Below, one piece after another: positions 46,997-55,792 of a stretch of DNA of 64,000 nt. Position 1 is the first letter of the stretch. Each line of letters starts with the position of its first letter. Origin of the DNA: Croceitalea rosinachiae (GTDB lineage Bacteria; Bacteroidota; Bacteroidia; Flavobacteriales; Flavobacteriaceae); NCBI RefSeq assembly GCF_031846445.1, contig NZ_JAVRHR010000002.1, forward strand, positions 744,001 through 808,000. The letters run 5' to 3'. Below the pieces are notes generated by a model that worked only from the letters and a program-made list of their open reading frames with translations, did not search any database and was not told where the DNA came from. The translations under genes and the position numbers were made by a program.

Positions 46997-47305
46997 ATGG
47001 AAGTTATCTTCGAATATAAAGGCGTTAAAGCCAGTAATCTACTGGAAGAAAAAACATTAAAAAAGTTAAACAAACTCGCAGTTAAATATAGTTTTGTGGT
47101 AAGGGCCATCGTTTTCTTCAAGACTGAACTTACCCATTCCTACTCCCCTACTTCGGGTAAAATCTGTACCATTAGATTAAGTGTGCCCGGCCCCTTGCTT
47201 TTCGCAGAATCCAATAAAGGGGACTTAGAAAGTGCAATGCTTGATGTTATTCATGAACTTGAATCACAATTATCAAAAAAGAAGGGTAAAATGCTTTCAC
47301 ATTAA
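46997..47305 (+). CDS. HPF/RaiA-family ribosome-associated protein
   Basis: This 102 aa protein has the beta-alpha fold of the ribosome hibernation factor family: EVIFEYKGVKASNLLEEKTLKKL, KTELTHSYSPTSGKICTIRLSV and AMLDVIHELESQLSKKK. It binds the ribosome in slow growth or starvation. It lacks the C-terminal dimerisation domain of long HPF. The promoter upstream carries a Crp/Fnr-like site. Confidence 0.85.
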   Translation: MEVIFEYKGVKASNLLEEKTLKKLNKLAVKYSFVVRAIVFFKTELTHSYSPTSGKICTIRLSVPGPLLFAESNKGDLESAMLDVIHELESQLSKKKGKMLSH

Positions 47306-47356
47306 GTCATATATAAGTTTTTGTGGGTTTTTTGACTTAGTTTTAAAGGCAAAACA

Positions 47357-47872
47357 ATGTCAAAAATGATTAAAAAGCTTCTATATACGTTCCTTTTCCT
47401 TTCTTATGGCCTTACCATACAGGCACAACAATCCAATATTAGAAAAGGTGCCATTAGTTTTGAATTTGTTAATAAAGAAGTAAAAGGAACCATATCGGGC
47501 TTCGAATCAAAGTCGCGCATAGATTGGAATCAACTCGAAAATTCTTATTTCGAAGGCTCTGTGGCCGTAGAAACCTTAGACACCAATAATGGACTTCGCA
47601 ATTGGTCTCTAAAAAGCGGTAAGTATTTTGACAAAAACGACTATCCGAGAATACACTTCAAAAGCTCTGAAATAAACCAAAATGGTATTGACTATGTGGT
47701 TAAAGGCGTTTTGACCTTAAAAGGGATAAAAAAGCCCTTAGTCATCGAGTTTAAGCGAGACGGTGATACCCTAGTTGGTAGTGCGGAGCTCTACTCCTAT
47801 GATTTTGATATAAAAATCAAGAAAAAACGCGAAGACAACCTTGTGAAGATTACTTTTCGTTTTGAGCAATAG
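47357..47872 (+). CDS. YceI-family protein
   Basis: This 171 aa protein has a signal peptide (KLLYTFLFLSYGLTIQAQQ). The YceI lipocalin-like barrel is seen in ISFEFVNKEVKGTISGFES, FEGSVAVETLDTNNGLRNWSLKSGKYFD and YPRIHFKSSEI. Such proteins bind isoprenoid or other lipids in the periplasm. It overlaps the end of the convergent next gene by 23 nt. Confidence 0.9.
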   Translation: MSKMIKKLLYTFLFLSYGLTIQAQQSNIRKGAISFEFVNKEVKGTISGFESKSRIDWNQLENSYFEGSVAVETLDTNNGLRNWSLKSGKYFDKNDYPRIHFKSSEINQNGIDYVVKGVLTLKGIKKPLVIEFKRDGDTLVGSAELYSYDFDIKIKKKREDNLVKITFRFEQ

Positions 47873-48212
47873 CCATAGGCATTTTCTCAACTTTATATAA
47901 AGCCACGAATTTTTGCAAACGACTTGAAAATGGATCGTGCATTACATCGTGCTTTAATCGCGCCCTCAGTTTATCTTTAATGACTGTTGAAGTATCAATC
48001 ATTACCAACAGACTTTTTCGTTTCTCCTCATTTTCCTGACGGATTCTAATGCGATCTGCAGCGGTAGGAATCATCTTTTTTTCAAATCGCTGAACCATGG
48101 TTCGATCGTTGTACGCTTTTTGCTTTTTGAGCATAACCTCTTTAGCACTCTCTTGCGCACTCAAATTAAGTGCCAAGAATGCAAAAGAAAGCAGGCAATA
48201 CATTCCTTTCAT
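47850..48212 (-). CDS. Small exported protein of unknown function
   Basis: This 120 aa protein has a signal peptide (MKGMYCLLSFAFLALNLSAQ) and a charged, helical remainder (RIRIRQENEEKRKSLLVMID). No family recognised. It is convergent with and overlaps the YceI gene. Confidence 0.55.
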   Translation of the reverse strand: MKGMYCLLSFAFLALNLSAQESAKEVMLKKQKAYNDRTMVQRFEKKMIPTAADRIRIRQENEEKRKSLLVMIDTSTVIKDKLRARLKHDVMHDPFSSRLQKFVALYKVEKMPMAIAQNEK

Positions 48213-48380
48213 TCTATTTCATCTAGTGTTCTGGGAATAAATTTACTATAGCTTTTTATTGAAATCATAAAATGAAGCTAAAAACAACATTTCAACGATA
48301 ATAAACAACAACATATCGAGAGCGATGCAATAAAGGCCCAATGAGGCTTCTATAAACTGGAGGAATTAATCGCCAAAAGG

Positions 48381-48809
48381 CTAGGCCTTGCCAAATACGC
48401 TTTGATGAATCTTACCAACACCCCAGTTACCAATAGGAAAGTATAACGCAAAGAAGAGCGCCATCCCTAAGCTGAAATTACGTTCGTTAAAAAACTGATC
48501 TAACAGGTTATTGGGATACGCATACGAAGTTTCCAATGCATAACCTCCAAACTCCAACAAGCCCATGGCAACAAGGCCATAAGCATACTGGGCATGAAAG
48601 GGCAACCCCCTTAATAAAAGGGAAATTGGCACCATATAAAGGATATAACATGTAATGACTTGCCACCAATAGGTGAATTTGGCAATTTGAACTTCCGCGC
48701 CAAACCAATTCATTAAGAGCCCCCAAGAAAAATAAATAATACAATAGGTTAGCACTAACTTTGTATCAACCTTGAGTTTGGGCAATGCCCAGTCCAAAAA
48801 CTCATTCAT
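48381..48809 (-). CDS. Small integral membrane protein in the type III PKS operon
   Basis: This 142 aa protein has four hydrophobic segments (LVLTYCIIYFSWGLLM, WQVITCYILYMVPISLLL, YGLVAMGLLEFGGYAL, LGMALFFALYFPIGNW). It overlaps the ACP gene by 4 nt and is the last gene of the operon. I recognise no family; a role in placing or moving the lipid product in the membrane is inference. Confidence 0.7.
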   Translation of the reverse strand: MNEFLDWALPKLKVDTKLVLTYCIIYFSWGLLMNWFGAEVQIAKFTYWWQVITCYILYMVPISLLLRGLPFHAQYAYGLVAMGLLEFGGYALETSYAYPNNLLDQFFNERNFSLGMALFFALYFPIGNWGVGKIHQSVFGKA

Positions 48810-49060
48810 TCTCCTGCTATCTTTTTGTTTATAATCATCAAAGCATCGTTAACAGTTTGCATACCATCCATGTCTTCATTCTCCAAACGAATGTCGAAAA
48901 CATCCTCTACATCCAAAACGATATCAACCAGGTTTGCAGAATTGATGTTCAGCTCAGTGGTAAAGTTACTTTCTAATTGAATTGATTCAACATCCACATC
49001 ATCAGGTAGATATGTTTTAACAATTTCTTTTAATTTTTGGTATTTTTCTTCTTCTTTCAT
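48806..49060 (-). CDS. Acyl carrier protein
   Basis: This 84 aa acidic helical protein has the ACP pattern. The phosphopantetheine Ser is probably Ser41 in LNINSANLVDIVLDVEDVF, where the usual DSL reads NSA. It would carry the growing acyl chain for the neighbouring type II enzymes and hand it to the type III PKS. It overlaps genes on both sides by 4 nt. Confidence 0.82.
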   Translation of the reverse strand: MKEEEKYQKLKEIVKTYLPDDVDVESIQLESNFTTELNINSANLVDIVLDVEDVFDIRLENEDMDGMQTVNDALMIINKKIAGE

Positions 49061-50337
49061 AGACTATCTTGATACTTGCTAAGAATAAGACAAGCATTGA
49101 CATCGCCAAATCCAAAACTCGCCTTAGCAATAATTTTTGCTGGAAAATTAAGGGTTTCTCTTGGAATTTTATCATTGGAAACCAGTTTTAAAATATCAGG
49201 ATGCACATCTTCACAATTTAAATTTGCAAATAGCTGATGCTGTTCCAATTGCAATACTGCCGCCACACTTTCTATACTGCCTGCAGCAGCCAAGCAATGC
49301 CCAAAATGGCTTTTAAAGGAGTTTACATAAGGGAATTCATCACCTCTTCGATTCAAGGCTTGGCACCAATTTTCAATCTCCGTGGTATCTTTTGTGGTTG
49401 CCGTTAAATGTCCATTTATAGCATCAATAGCCTCTGCATCAATGCCTGCATTGGCTATTGCTTCTTGAATGCACCGTTGAACTGCAGCATTGTTGGGTGC
49501 GGTCATGCTCCCTCCTGCCCTTTGACCACCACTATTTATGGCGCCTCCCAAAACTTCAGCGTATATCTTGACACCCCTTGCCAACGCACTTTCCAAAGAT
49601 TCTAAAACTAAGGCCCCGGCCCCACTTCCTGGCACAAATCCAGCAGCGGTGGCACTCATTGGCCTACTTGCCTTATCAGGAGTTTCGTTAAACTTTCTTG
49701 GCAGGATCCGCATAGCATCGAATCCGCCCCAAACATAAGGCCCACTATCCGAGCAGCTACCGACCAACATTCTTTTTGCTTTGCCCGATTGAATGCGTTC
49801 AAAACCCATTAAAATAGCCTCCGTTCCTGTGGTGCAGGCCGAAGAATTAGTAGTTACTTGATTGCCCAACCCTAAAATACCGCCCAGATAAGCACTTATT
49901 CCGCTAGCCATGGTCTGTATGACCGAAGTGCTGCCCAATCGCCTTACATCACCTTTATCAAGCTTGTAAATGGAGTCACGGAACTTATCCACGCCTAAAA
50001 TTCCAGTTCCAAATACAATTCCTGAATCCCAATCCGGATTGGTGTCGTTCGACTTCACTAGCTGCGCATCCTTCCAAGCATCAACTCCAGCAAGAACACC
50101 ATAAATCAGTCCGCTTGAGTCAAGTCCTCTCAGCTGAACTTTACTAAAGTACTCATTCAAGTTAACAGTATTAATATTCGGTTTTCCAGCGACTTGACAT
50201 GAAAATTTAAGTTTCTGTAAATCTTCATAATGTGTTATTCCGCTTTTTGCCTGAACAAGCGATTCCCGAAAAGTCCCTAGCCCAACACCATTAGGGGCAC
50301 ACACTCCTAAACCAGTGACCACTACCCTATTTTTCAT
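49057..50337 (-). CDS. Beta-ketoacyl-ACP synthase (KAS II-like)
   Basis: From the ATG at 50337 (MKNRVVVTGLG) it has 426 aa; an upstream extension to 50397 only overlaps the dehydratase. Catalytic residues are Cys168 (NSSACTTGTEA), His310 (INGHLTATTKD) and His347 (SHFGHCLAAAG). It elongates acyl chains by decarboxylative condensation. It is embedded with ACP, dehydratase and reductase genes, so it is likely a dedicated copy rather than the housekeeping FabF. Confidence 0.92.
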   Translation of the reverse strand: MKNRVVVTGLGVCAPNGVGLGTFRESLVQAKSGITHYEDLQKLKFSCQVAGKPNINTVNLNEYFSKVQLRGLDSSGLIYGVLAGVDAWKDAQLVKSNDTNPDWDSGIVFGTGILGVDKFRDSIYKLDKGDVRRLGSTSVIQTMASGISAYLGGILGLGNQVTTNSSACTTGTEAILMGFERIQSGKAKRMLVGSCSDSGPYVWGGFDAMRILPRKFNETPDKASRPMSATAAGFVPGSGAGALVLESLESALARGVKIYAEVLGGAINSGGQRAGGSMTAPNNAAVQRCIQEAIANAGIDAEAIDAINGHLTATTKDTTEIENWCQALNRRGDEFPYVNSFKSHFGHCLAAAGSIESVAAVLQLEQHQLFANLNCEDVHPDILKLVSNDKIPRETLNFPAKIIAKASFGFGDVNACLILSKYQDSL

Positions 50338-50773
50338 TAGAATTAGCTTTAAACATACCGGATATCGTGCCTTTACAGACCAATTTGTCAGCAGCATTGT
50401 ACATTTTCACTTTACATTTCAGTTTTTGAAATCGAAAATACACCTTTTCTGAAACCACTTTCACCTTTTCATTAGGATAAACAGGCAAAAGAAATTCCAT
50501 CTCAGCACTTGAAAGTCCAATTTGAATAGTCTTTTTCAACTCTTGCTTCAATAGATAAATCCCTAAACATACCACCCCAATTTGCGCGCAGCATTCTGTT
50601 AGAATCACCCCTGGAGTAACGGGATTGTTCTTAAAATGCCCTTTGTAAAAAGCCGCATTCTTTGAGAAGGTATAGCTACCGACCACAACGTTTTCATTTA
50701 CTTCTTGGAGTAGATCCACAAAAAGAAAGGGTTCGGAATACGGTAGTTTTTTTAAAATTTCTTCGTTGGTCAT
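50327..50773 (-). CDS. FabZ-like hotdog dehydratase
   Basis: This 148 aa protein opens with the FabZ motif LPYSEPFLFVD. The active-site His46 lies in YKGHFKNNPVTPGVILTECCAQIG, with Glu60 in the same helix. It removes water from 3-hydroxyacyl-ACP. It overlaps the KAS gene by 11 nt and the SDR gene by 4 nt. Confidence 0.85.
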   Translation of the reverse strand: MTNEEILKKLPYSEPFLFVDLLQEVNENVVVGSYTFSKNAAFYKGHFKNNPVTPGVILTECCAQIGVVCLGIYLLKQELKKTIQIGLSSAEMEFLLPVYPNEKVKVVSEKVYFRFQKLKCKVKMYNAADKLVCKGTISGMFKANSNEK

Positions 50774-51564
50774 TGTAAGCTCTCCCCTCCATCAACTTTA
50801 ATTATGGTTCCCGTAATCCATTTTGCTTCCGGCATGGTCAGCAAATACAATGCATTGGCAACATCTTCGGGTGTTGTTAGACGACCATTGGGATTTCTTT
50901 CGAGCGCAGATTCTTTTAAAACAACACTCCCGGGTATCATTTCAAATGACTTGGTAAGGGTTATTCCGGCCTGAATACAATTCGCTTTCACACCAACCGA
51001 AGCGAATTCCAAAGCAATGTTCCTCATTATTGCCTCAAGTGCGGCTTTGGCGGCGGATACGGCACCATAATTCACCCATGCCTTTGAGTTGCCTTCACTG
51101 GTAAATGCAATCGCACGGGCATCTTCAGTAAATAAGCTATCAGACACCAAAAGCTTTACCCAATCATAAAATGAAACCGCCATAGCATCTATGGTTAGGT
51201 TAAAGTCTTGATTCTGCAGCTCCAAACCCTCTTTAGCATACATGGGTTTCAAATTACCCTTCGCAATACTATGCACCAGCACCTTAATCTTAGCACCAGC
51301 CAACGCATGCGCTATTTCACCCATCAATAGCTTTTGCTTTGCGCCATTGGTGGCATCCGCATTAAAAGAAATCAGTTTTGAACTACTTGAAGTAATTTCT
51401 TGAAATTTATCATTAATTAATTCTATATCAGACCTTTTGTCTCTATGTATAACAATAATATTAAAATTGTGTTTTGAGAGTTTAATTGCTGTTGCCAGGC
51501 CCAAACCGCTACTACCTCCAAGAATTAATGCCCAATCCTTTTTGTCTTCTTTTTTCATTACCAT
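50770..51564 (-). CDS. SDR, enoyl-ACP reductase (FabL)-like
   Basis: This 264 aa Rossmann protein has the GGSSGLGLA cofactor loop. The catalytic pair is Tyr166 and Lys173 in VNYGAVSAAKAALEAI, a Tyr-x6-Lys spacing. Classical SDRs have Tyr-x3-Lys; FabL and FabI enoyl reductases have x6. The ending GTIIKVDGGESL also fits FabL. An ATG at 51558 forming TAATG with the PKS stop is an equally likely start. It would complete the chain-building set of this operon. Confidence 0.82.
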   Translation of the reverse strand: MVMKKEDKKDWALILGGSSGLGLATAIKLSKHNFNIIVIHRDKRSDIELINDKFQEITSSSSKLISFNADATNGAKQKLLMGEIAHALAGAKIKVLVHSIAKGNLKPMYAKEGLELQNQDFNLTIDAMAVSFYDWVKLLVSDSLFTEDARAIAFTSEGNSKAWVNYGAVSAAKAALEAIMRNIALEFASVGVKANCIQAGITLTKSFEMIPGSVVLKESALERNPNGRLTTPEDVANALYLLTMPEAKWITGTIIKVDGGESLQ

Positions 51565-52613
51565 TCAATAAGTACACGTTGCGCGGAAAAACCAGGCCCA
51601 AAGCTCAAAATCAGACCTTGTTCTCCTTTTGATATTTCTTTATTTAGAAATCGTTCTAAAACATAAAGCACGGTGCAACTGCTCATATTACCGTACTCTT
51701 TCAAAATAGTACGGGTATCATCAATTTCTTTCCCTAATTTACCAAACAATTCTTCCACGGTTTGAACAATTTTCCTTCCTCCTGGGTGAAATATCAAATG
51801 ATTGACCTTTTCAATGGAAGAATCATGCTTAGCCAAAAAAGGATGTACAATATTTGGGAAGTGTTCTGCAATAACCGCTGGCACCGAAGGATCCAATATC
51901 ATCTTTAAGCCAGTATTGGTCAAATCAAAGCCCATCATATGTGTAGCGTCTTTAAAATGATACATCTCTTCGCCAACTATATGCGGACCAGTGGCACCTA
52001 CTTCTGATGATAAGAGTACGGCAGCAGCCCCATCACCAAAAATTGCTGCGCTCACCATATTTGCCATTGAAAAGTCGTCAAGCTGAAAGGTTGCTGTCGG
52101 ACTCTCAACAGCGACAATCGCGGCTCTTTTTCCTGGATTGTTCTTTAGAAAGTTGGCCGCATAGATGATACCTGAAACCCCTGCAGCACACCCCATTTCA
52201 GTGACTGGTAAGCGAACAACGTCCTGTTTTAAGCCCAAGTCATTGATCAAATAGGCGTCCAATGACGGAATCATGATCCCAGTGCAACTTACGGTAATGA
52301 TATAATCAATGCTCCCAGCATCCCAATTGGCCTTAGTCAAGGCCCTTGTCAGGGCCTTTGAGCCTAAATCTTTTACTTCCCGAACATAGATGTCGTTTTT
52401 AGCCTTAAATGAAGTAGCGGTAAAAACCTCTTCAATATCCATAATTCCATAGCGTTTATCCACTCCGGCACCTTCAAATATCTTCACCACCTTTCGACGA
52501 AAACGCTCATCTTTACCTGCAAGCCAAAGGTTTACAAAAGGAATAATGTCAGATGTTGTTCTGGTATATTTTGGCAATGCTTTTGAAACACCCGCTATCT
52601 TTACGATACCCAT
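51558..52613 (-). CDS. Type III polyketide synthase (chalcone/stilbene synthase family)
   Basis: This 351 aa protein has the thiolase-fold triad Cys142 (TEMGCAAGVSG), His276 (LIFHPGGRK) and Asn309 (EYGNMSSCTVLYVLER). The FGDGAAAVLL and LSFGPGFSAQ motifs are typical. It would extend a starter acyl unit with malonyl-CoA and cyclise it, giving alkylresorcinols or pyrones. It is followed by the SDR and preceded by a methyltransferase, an order resembling the Streptomyces srsABC phenolic-lipid genes. Confidence 0.92.
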   Translation of the reverse strand: MGIVKIAGVSKALPKYTRTTSDIIPFVNLWLAGKDERFRRKVVKIFEGAGVDKRYGIMDIEEVFTATSFKAKNDIYVREVKDLGSKALTRALTKANWDAGSIDYIITVSCTGIMIPSLDAYLINDLGLKQDVVRLPVTEMGCAAGVSGIIYAANFLKNNPGKRAAIVAVESPTATFQLDDFSMANMVSAAIFGDGAAAVLLSSEVGATGPHIVGEEMYHFKDATHMMGFDLTNTGLKMILDPSVPAVIAEHFPNIVHPFLAKHDSSIEKVNHLIFHPGGRKIVQTVEELFGKLGKEIDDTRTILKEYGNMSSCTVLYVLERFLNKEISKGEQGLILSFGPGFSAQRVLIEW

Positions 52614-52616
52614 AGC

Positions 52617-53327
52617 TTAATTTAGTCGATTTGTTTGCATTACCCACACGTAGCGAAAGGCCCACTTCCATTTTATGGTATGGATTGCTGTTTTTAATTG
52701 TCTTGAATAAGTCAATAGTTCTTTTTTTCGAAAACCTTTACTAATGGAAACCAAACCATCATATTTAGCAATTGCAGTTTTAATAAATACTATACTGAAC
52801 AGTTTAAAAAGACCGTAAGACAGTTTACTTCGTTCTAAGTCATTGATAACGACTCCTATTTTTGCAAGAGTATTGAACTTTTTTAAAAATATATGTATTT
52901 GCTCATCGGTAAAGTGATGCATGGTCAAAGTACACAAGACAATATCGCAATCAAAATCATCCTTTAACTCAAGAATATCCTGTTTTGTAAAATTTATGTT
53001 TGTGTATTCTTTTGATTTTGACCTTGCTATATCCAACACATCATCCCTTAAGTCTACTCCTATTAGTTTGGCCTCAAGTCCTTGTTTTTCAAATGCTTTC
53101 GAGATTCTTCTTAGCATTTCACCATCTCCGCATCCCATATCCAAAATCGTATACGATTTTTTAACAGGCTTCTTGAGCAAACTTTTAACTGCATTGATGG
53201 TTATTCCATATCCGCCTAATAATCTGTTGCACCGATTAATGTCTAAATATGCTTCGCGATACTTTTCAGCATCCATTTTTGGATCATCCATCAATTCTGA
53301 TTCTTTGCTACGCGATGTAAAGTCCAT
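52617..53327 (-). CDS. SAM-dependent methyltransferase
   Basis: This 236 aa protein has SAM motif I ILDMGCGDGEMLRRI, acidic motif II LIGVDLRDD and CTLTMHHFTD. The beginning RSKESELMDD is typical of the methyltransferases found beside flavobacterial type III PKS genes. It probably methylates the phenolic product. The flavoprotein gene upstream overlaps it by 1 nt. Confidence 0.88.
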   Translation of the reverse strand: MDFTSRSKESELMDDPKMDAEKYREAYLDINRCNRLLGGYGITINAVKSLLKKPVKKSYTILDMGCGDGEMLRRISKAFEKQGLEAKLIGVDLRDDVLDIARSKSKEYTNINFTKQDILELKDDFDCDIVLCTLTMHHFTDEQIHIFLKKFNTLAKIGVVINDLERSKLSYGLFKLFSIVFIKTAIAKYDGLVSISKGFRKKELLTYSRQLKTAIHTIKWKWAFRYVWVMQTNRLN

Positions 53328-54442
53328 TATACTAATATAGGTTTTCCATGAGTACGCCTAATCATGCTCCGCAATAATTTTTCAGACTTTGTCACCGTCC
53401 TTATCGCCATATTTGCACCGAATTCACTTATCAACAACCTTTGAAGCTGCCTCCCCGTCCACAACCGATTGCGAAATTCTTTTTTCCATCTTTTAGCATA
53501 CGCTTTTTCTATGAAATCCCTGCTCTGAACTTTACTTTGGATTATGCATTCAGATGCGATTTTAGCTGCGTGGATAGCCATGGCCATACCATTGCCACAA
53601 AGTGGATGTATAAGCCCTGCACTATCACCACACATTAAAATATGGTTCTGTACCGGTTTTTTTCTTTCAAAAGATACTTGAGCAATACTTATCGGCTTTT
53701 CAAAAACTGGACTTGCATTTCTTAAGAATTGCCCGAGAAAGGGGTTTAGAGAAACAACTTTTAGATTAAACTCGGCCACGTTTTTGTAATTTTTAAAACT
53801 CTCAAAAGTGGTTAGGTAACAAAAGTTCACGTGTCCTCGCTCCGTTTTTGAGAGGCCTCCATAACCACCTTTAAAATTGTGTAATGCCACTAAATTGTTA
53901 GGGAAATCATCATAGGCATAGTGGCACTTGACACCAAGCCAAGGTGATTTGTTGGACATAAAGGTCCTATTTAACTTTTTATCAAGAATAGATCGCTTAC
54001 CATATGCACCAATGACCCATTTTGCCTTAAGCTTTTGATGGCCTGGAACAGTAATGTGAAAATTATCATTTAAGAATTGAATATCAGTGGCCGTTCCAAA
54101 GAAAAACGGAATATTTCTAACCAATGCATTTTGATATAAAATAGCATCAAGCTCATATCGACTGATCCCAAAACCACCCAAGGGGAGTTTAGCAGTAATG
54201 CTTTGACCAGAATGCGTGCTGAGTTGTAGCGTATCAATTTGGGGGCACTCCATGTTATCCAAGTCAACTCCTAGGTTTTTTAGATAAGGCTTGACTTCAT
54301 TTGAAACATATTCGCCACAAACCTTGTGATTTGGATATTGGTTTTTTTCAACGACCGAGACCTGAAAACCACTTTGGTTTAAATGAAGGGCAGCGGTCAG
54401 TCCCGCCAAACCGCCTCCAATGATAACGACATCATAATTCAT
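53327..54442 (-). CDS. FAD-dependent oxidoreductase (geranylgeranyl-reductase/monooxygenase family)
   Basis: From the ATG at 54442 (MNYDVVIIGGGLAG) it has 371 aa; the frame also runs 14 codons upstream. It has the dinucleotide-binding GGGLAG, NHKVCGEYVS and the FAD motif CGDSAGLIHPLCGNGMAMAI. In phenolic-lipid pathways a flavoprotein hydroxylates the ring to a quinone. It is the first gene of the operon, downstream of a terminator. Confidence 0.88.
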   Translation of the reverse strand: MNYDVVIIGGGLAGLTAALHLNQSGFQVSVVEKNQYPNHKVCGEYVSNEVKPYLKNLGVDLDNMECPQIDTLQLSTHSGQSITAKLPLGGFGISRYELDAILYQNALVRNIPFFFGTATDIQFLNDNFHITVPGHQKLKAKWVIGAYGKRSILDKKLNRTFMSNKSPWLGVKCHYAYDDFPNNLVALHNFKGGYGGLSKTERGHVNFCYLTTFESFKNYKNVAEFNLKVVSLNPFLGQFLRNASPVFEKPISIAQVSFERKKPVQNHILMCGDSAGLIHPLCGNGMAMAIHAAKIASECIIQSKVQSRDFIEKAYAKRWKKEFRNRLWTGRQLQRLLISEFGANMAIRTVTKSEKLLRSMIRRTHGKPILV

Positions 54443-54471
54443 AGCGGCAGGAAGATACCTCTTAAAACAAT

Positions 54472-54497
54472 AAATCCCGACCAATTGGCCGGGATTT
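54472..54497 (-). terminator. Terminator after the OmpA lipoprotein
   Basis: On the minus strand AAATCCCGGCC-AATT-GGTCGGGATTT forms an 11 bp stem (one G-U pair) followed by ATTGTTTT. It separates the OmpA gene from the PKS operon, so the latter should have its own promoter. Confidence 0.75.
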
Positions 54498-54517
54498 ATT
54501 TTTAAAATTGGATAGAA

Positions 54518-55210
54518 TTAATTCTTAGTCTGATCAAATGCTTCTTGTTTTAGCTCTTCACTAGCAACAATCGCCAATTCTACTCTTCGATTTTTCGCTT
54601 TGCCCTCTGCGGTTTCATTACTGGCCTTTGGTTGGTTTTCTCCATACCATTTAGTACTAAAACGACTATTGTTAACTCCCTTGGTTACTAAATACTTTGT
54701 AACAGATTCAGCTCTCTGTTGAGATAGCGACATATTGTACTCATCACTCCCTGCACTATCCGTATGGCCTTCTACCAAAATATTTGAGTTGGGATATTCA
54801 CTAAAAATACTAGCCAGTTTATCTAAGGTTGTTGCTGAAGTGCCTTTAACTTCAGATTTATTGGTGTCAAAATAGACTCCGGCATCCTCATTAAAAGTAA
54901 CATTGATGCCTTCTCCTACGCGCACTACCTCAGCACCAGGTATCTCCTCCTCAATTCGCTCGGCCTGACGATCCATTCGGTTGCCGATATATCCGCCAGC
55001 CGCACCACCTACTACAGCGCCTATAATCGCACCTAAGGCAGTATTTCCTTTACCGACGTTGTTACCAATGACCCCACCAAGAACGGCGCCGCCGGAAGCT
55101 CCAATAACCGCTCCCTTTTGCTTGTTGTTAGCGTTTTGAATGGTCTTGCATCCTAACAGCAATCCAAATGCTAAAAATAATAGTGTACTCTTTTTTATGA
55201 GTCTTCTCAT
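54518..55210 (-). CDS. OmpA-family lipoprotein with glycine zipper
   Basis: It has about 230 aa from the ATG at 55210, with a lipobox (FGLLLGCKT). A glycine-rich segment (GAVIGASGGAVLGGVIGNNV, then GAIIGAVVGGAAGGYIGN) precedes an OmpA peptidoglycan-binding domain (VEGHTDSAGSDEYNMSLSQQRAESV, ending NRRVELAI). It links the outer membrane to peptidoglycan. The lipocalin-like gene upstream ends only 4 bp before it. Confidence 0.92.
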   Translation of the reverse strand: MRRLIKKSTLLFLAFGLLLGCKTIQNANNKQKGAVIGASGGAVLGGVIGNNVGKGNTALGAIIGAVVGGAAGGYIGNRMDRQAERIEEEIPGAEVVRVGEGINVTFNEDAGVYFDTNKSEVKGTSATTLDKLASIFSEYPNSNILVEGHTDSAGSDEYNMSLSQQRAESVTKYLVTKGVNNSRFSTKWYGENQPKASNETAEGKAKNRRVELAIVASEELKQEAFDQTKN

Positions 55211-55214
55211 CGTT

Positions 55215-55697
55215 TTATTTTTTTGTGAATTCGTATACAATTGTAATTGGCTCGCCATCTACAGAAACATTAGATTTCAATGTCATGGTTTGCGCATTTA
55301 GATTCGCTATGTCCAACCTATATCCGCGACCGCCTGACACATCATTTCGTTTTTCATCAATAAACTTGAACTGTAATTGGCTCAATCGGTCTGCTGGTTC
55401 GATAACGGACCATTTTATAAAACGATCTCCAGATTGACAAAGTGAACTACTCTTTATTGTATAGCGCCCCGTACTGTTATTATCCCTAAAAAACCAATCA
55501 CTGCCCTCAAAGCAGATGTCTTCGGCATCTCCAAAGATTACAGATTTGAAGTTTCCAGTATTGTTTTGATAAGAAATATCGTTCAGTTGCCAGGTTCCGC
55601 TTAAAAGGTTTCGCTGTTCTCGAGCAGATTTAGAAACTGAACAAGAAGATAGGATGATAACAAAGGTCATTATCCATAAAAATCGTGTCGTTCGCAT
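55215..55697 (-). CDS. Lipocalin-like lipoprotein
   Basis: This 160 aa protein has a lipobox (VIILSSCSVS). The sequence LLSGTWQLNDISYQNN and the end ITIVYEFTKK fit the small lipocalin-like family paired with the OmpA lipoprotein in most Flavobacteriaceae. The substrate is unknown. Confidence 0.85.
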   Translation of the reverse strand: MRTTRFLWIMTFVIILSSCSVSKSAREQRNLLSGTWQLNDISYQNNTGNFKSVIFGDAEDICFEGSDWFFRDNNSTGRYTIKSSSLCQSGDRFIKWSVIEPADRLSQLQFKFIDEKRNDVSGGRGYRLDIANLNAQTMTLKSNVSVDGEPITIVYEFTKK

Positions 55698-55792
55698 AAT
55701 TAAATTTTTGAGTGTTTATTTATATACGCACAGGTTAAAAAATCGACTTCCAACTTTTGTTAATATTTGTTAAAATCGACCAATAACAAGTA

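Noticed and set aside
35229..52613. DAPG-hydrolase-like gene and type III PKS as one biosynthetic cluster
   Set aside because: They are 15 kb apart with unrelated operons and regulators between them; only a loose chemical similarity connects them.
48381..54442. Flexirubin or dialkylresorcinol cluster
   Set aside because: Those use DarA/DarB-type ketosynthase pairs; here the aromatic ring former is a type III PKS and no DarA/B is present.
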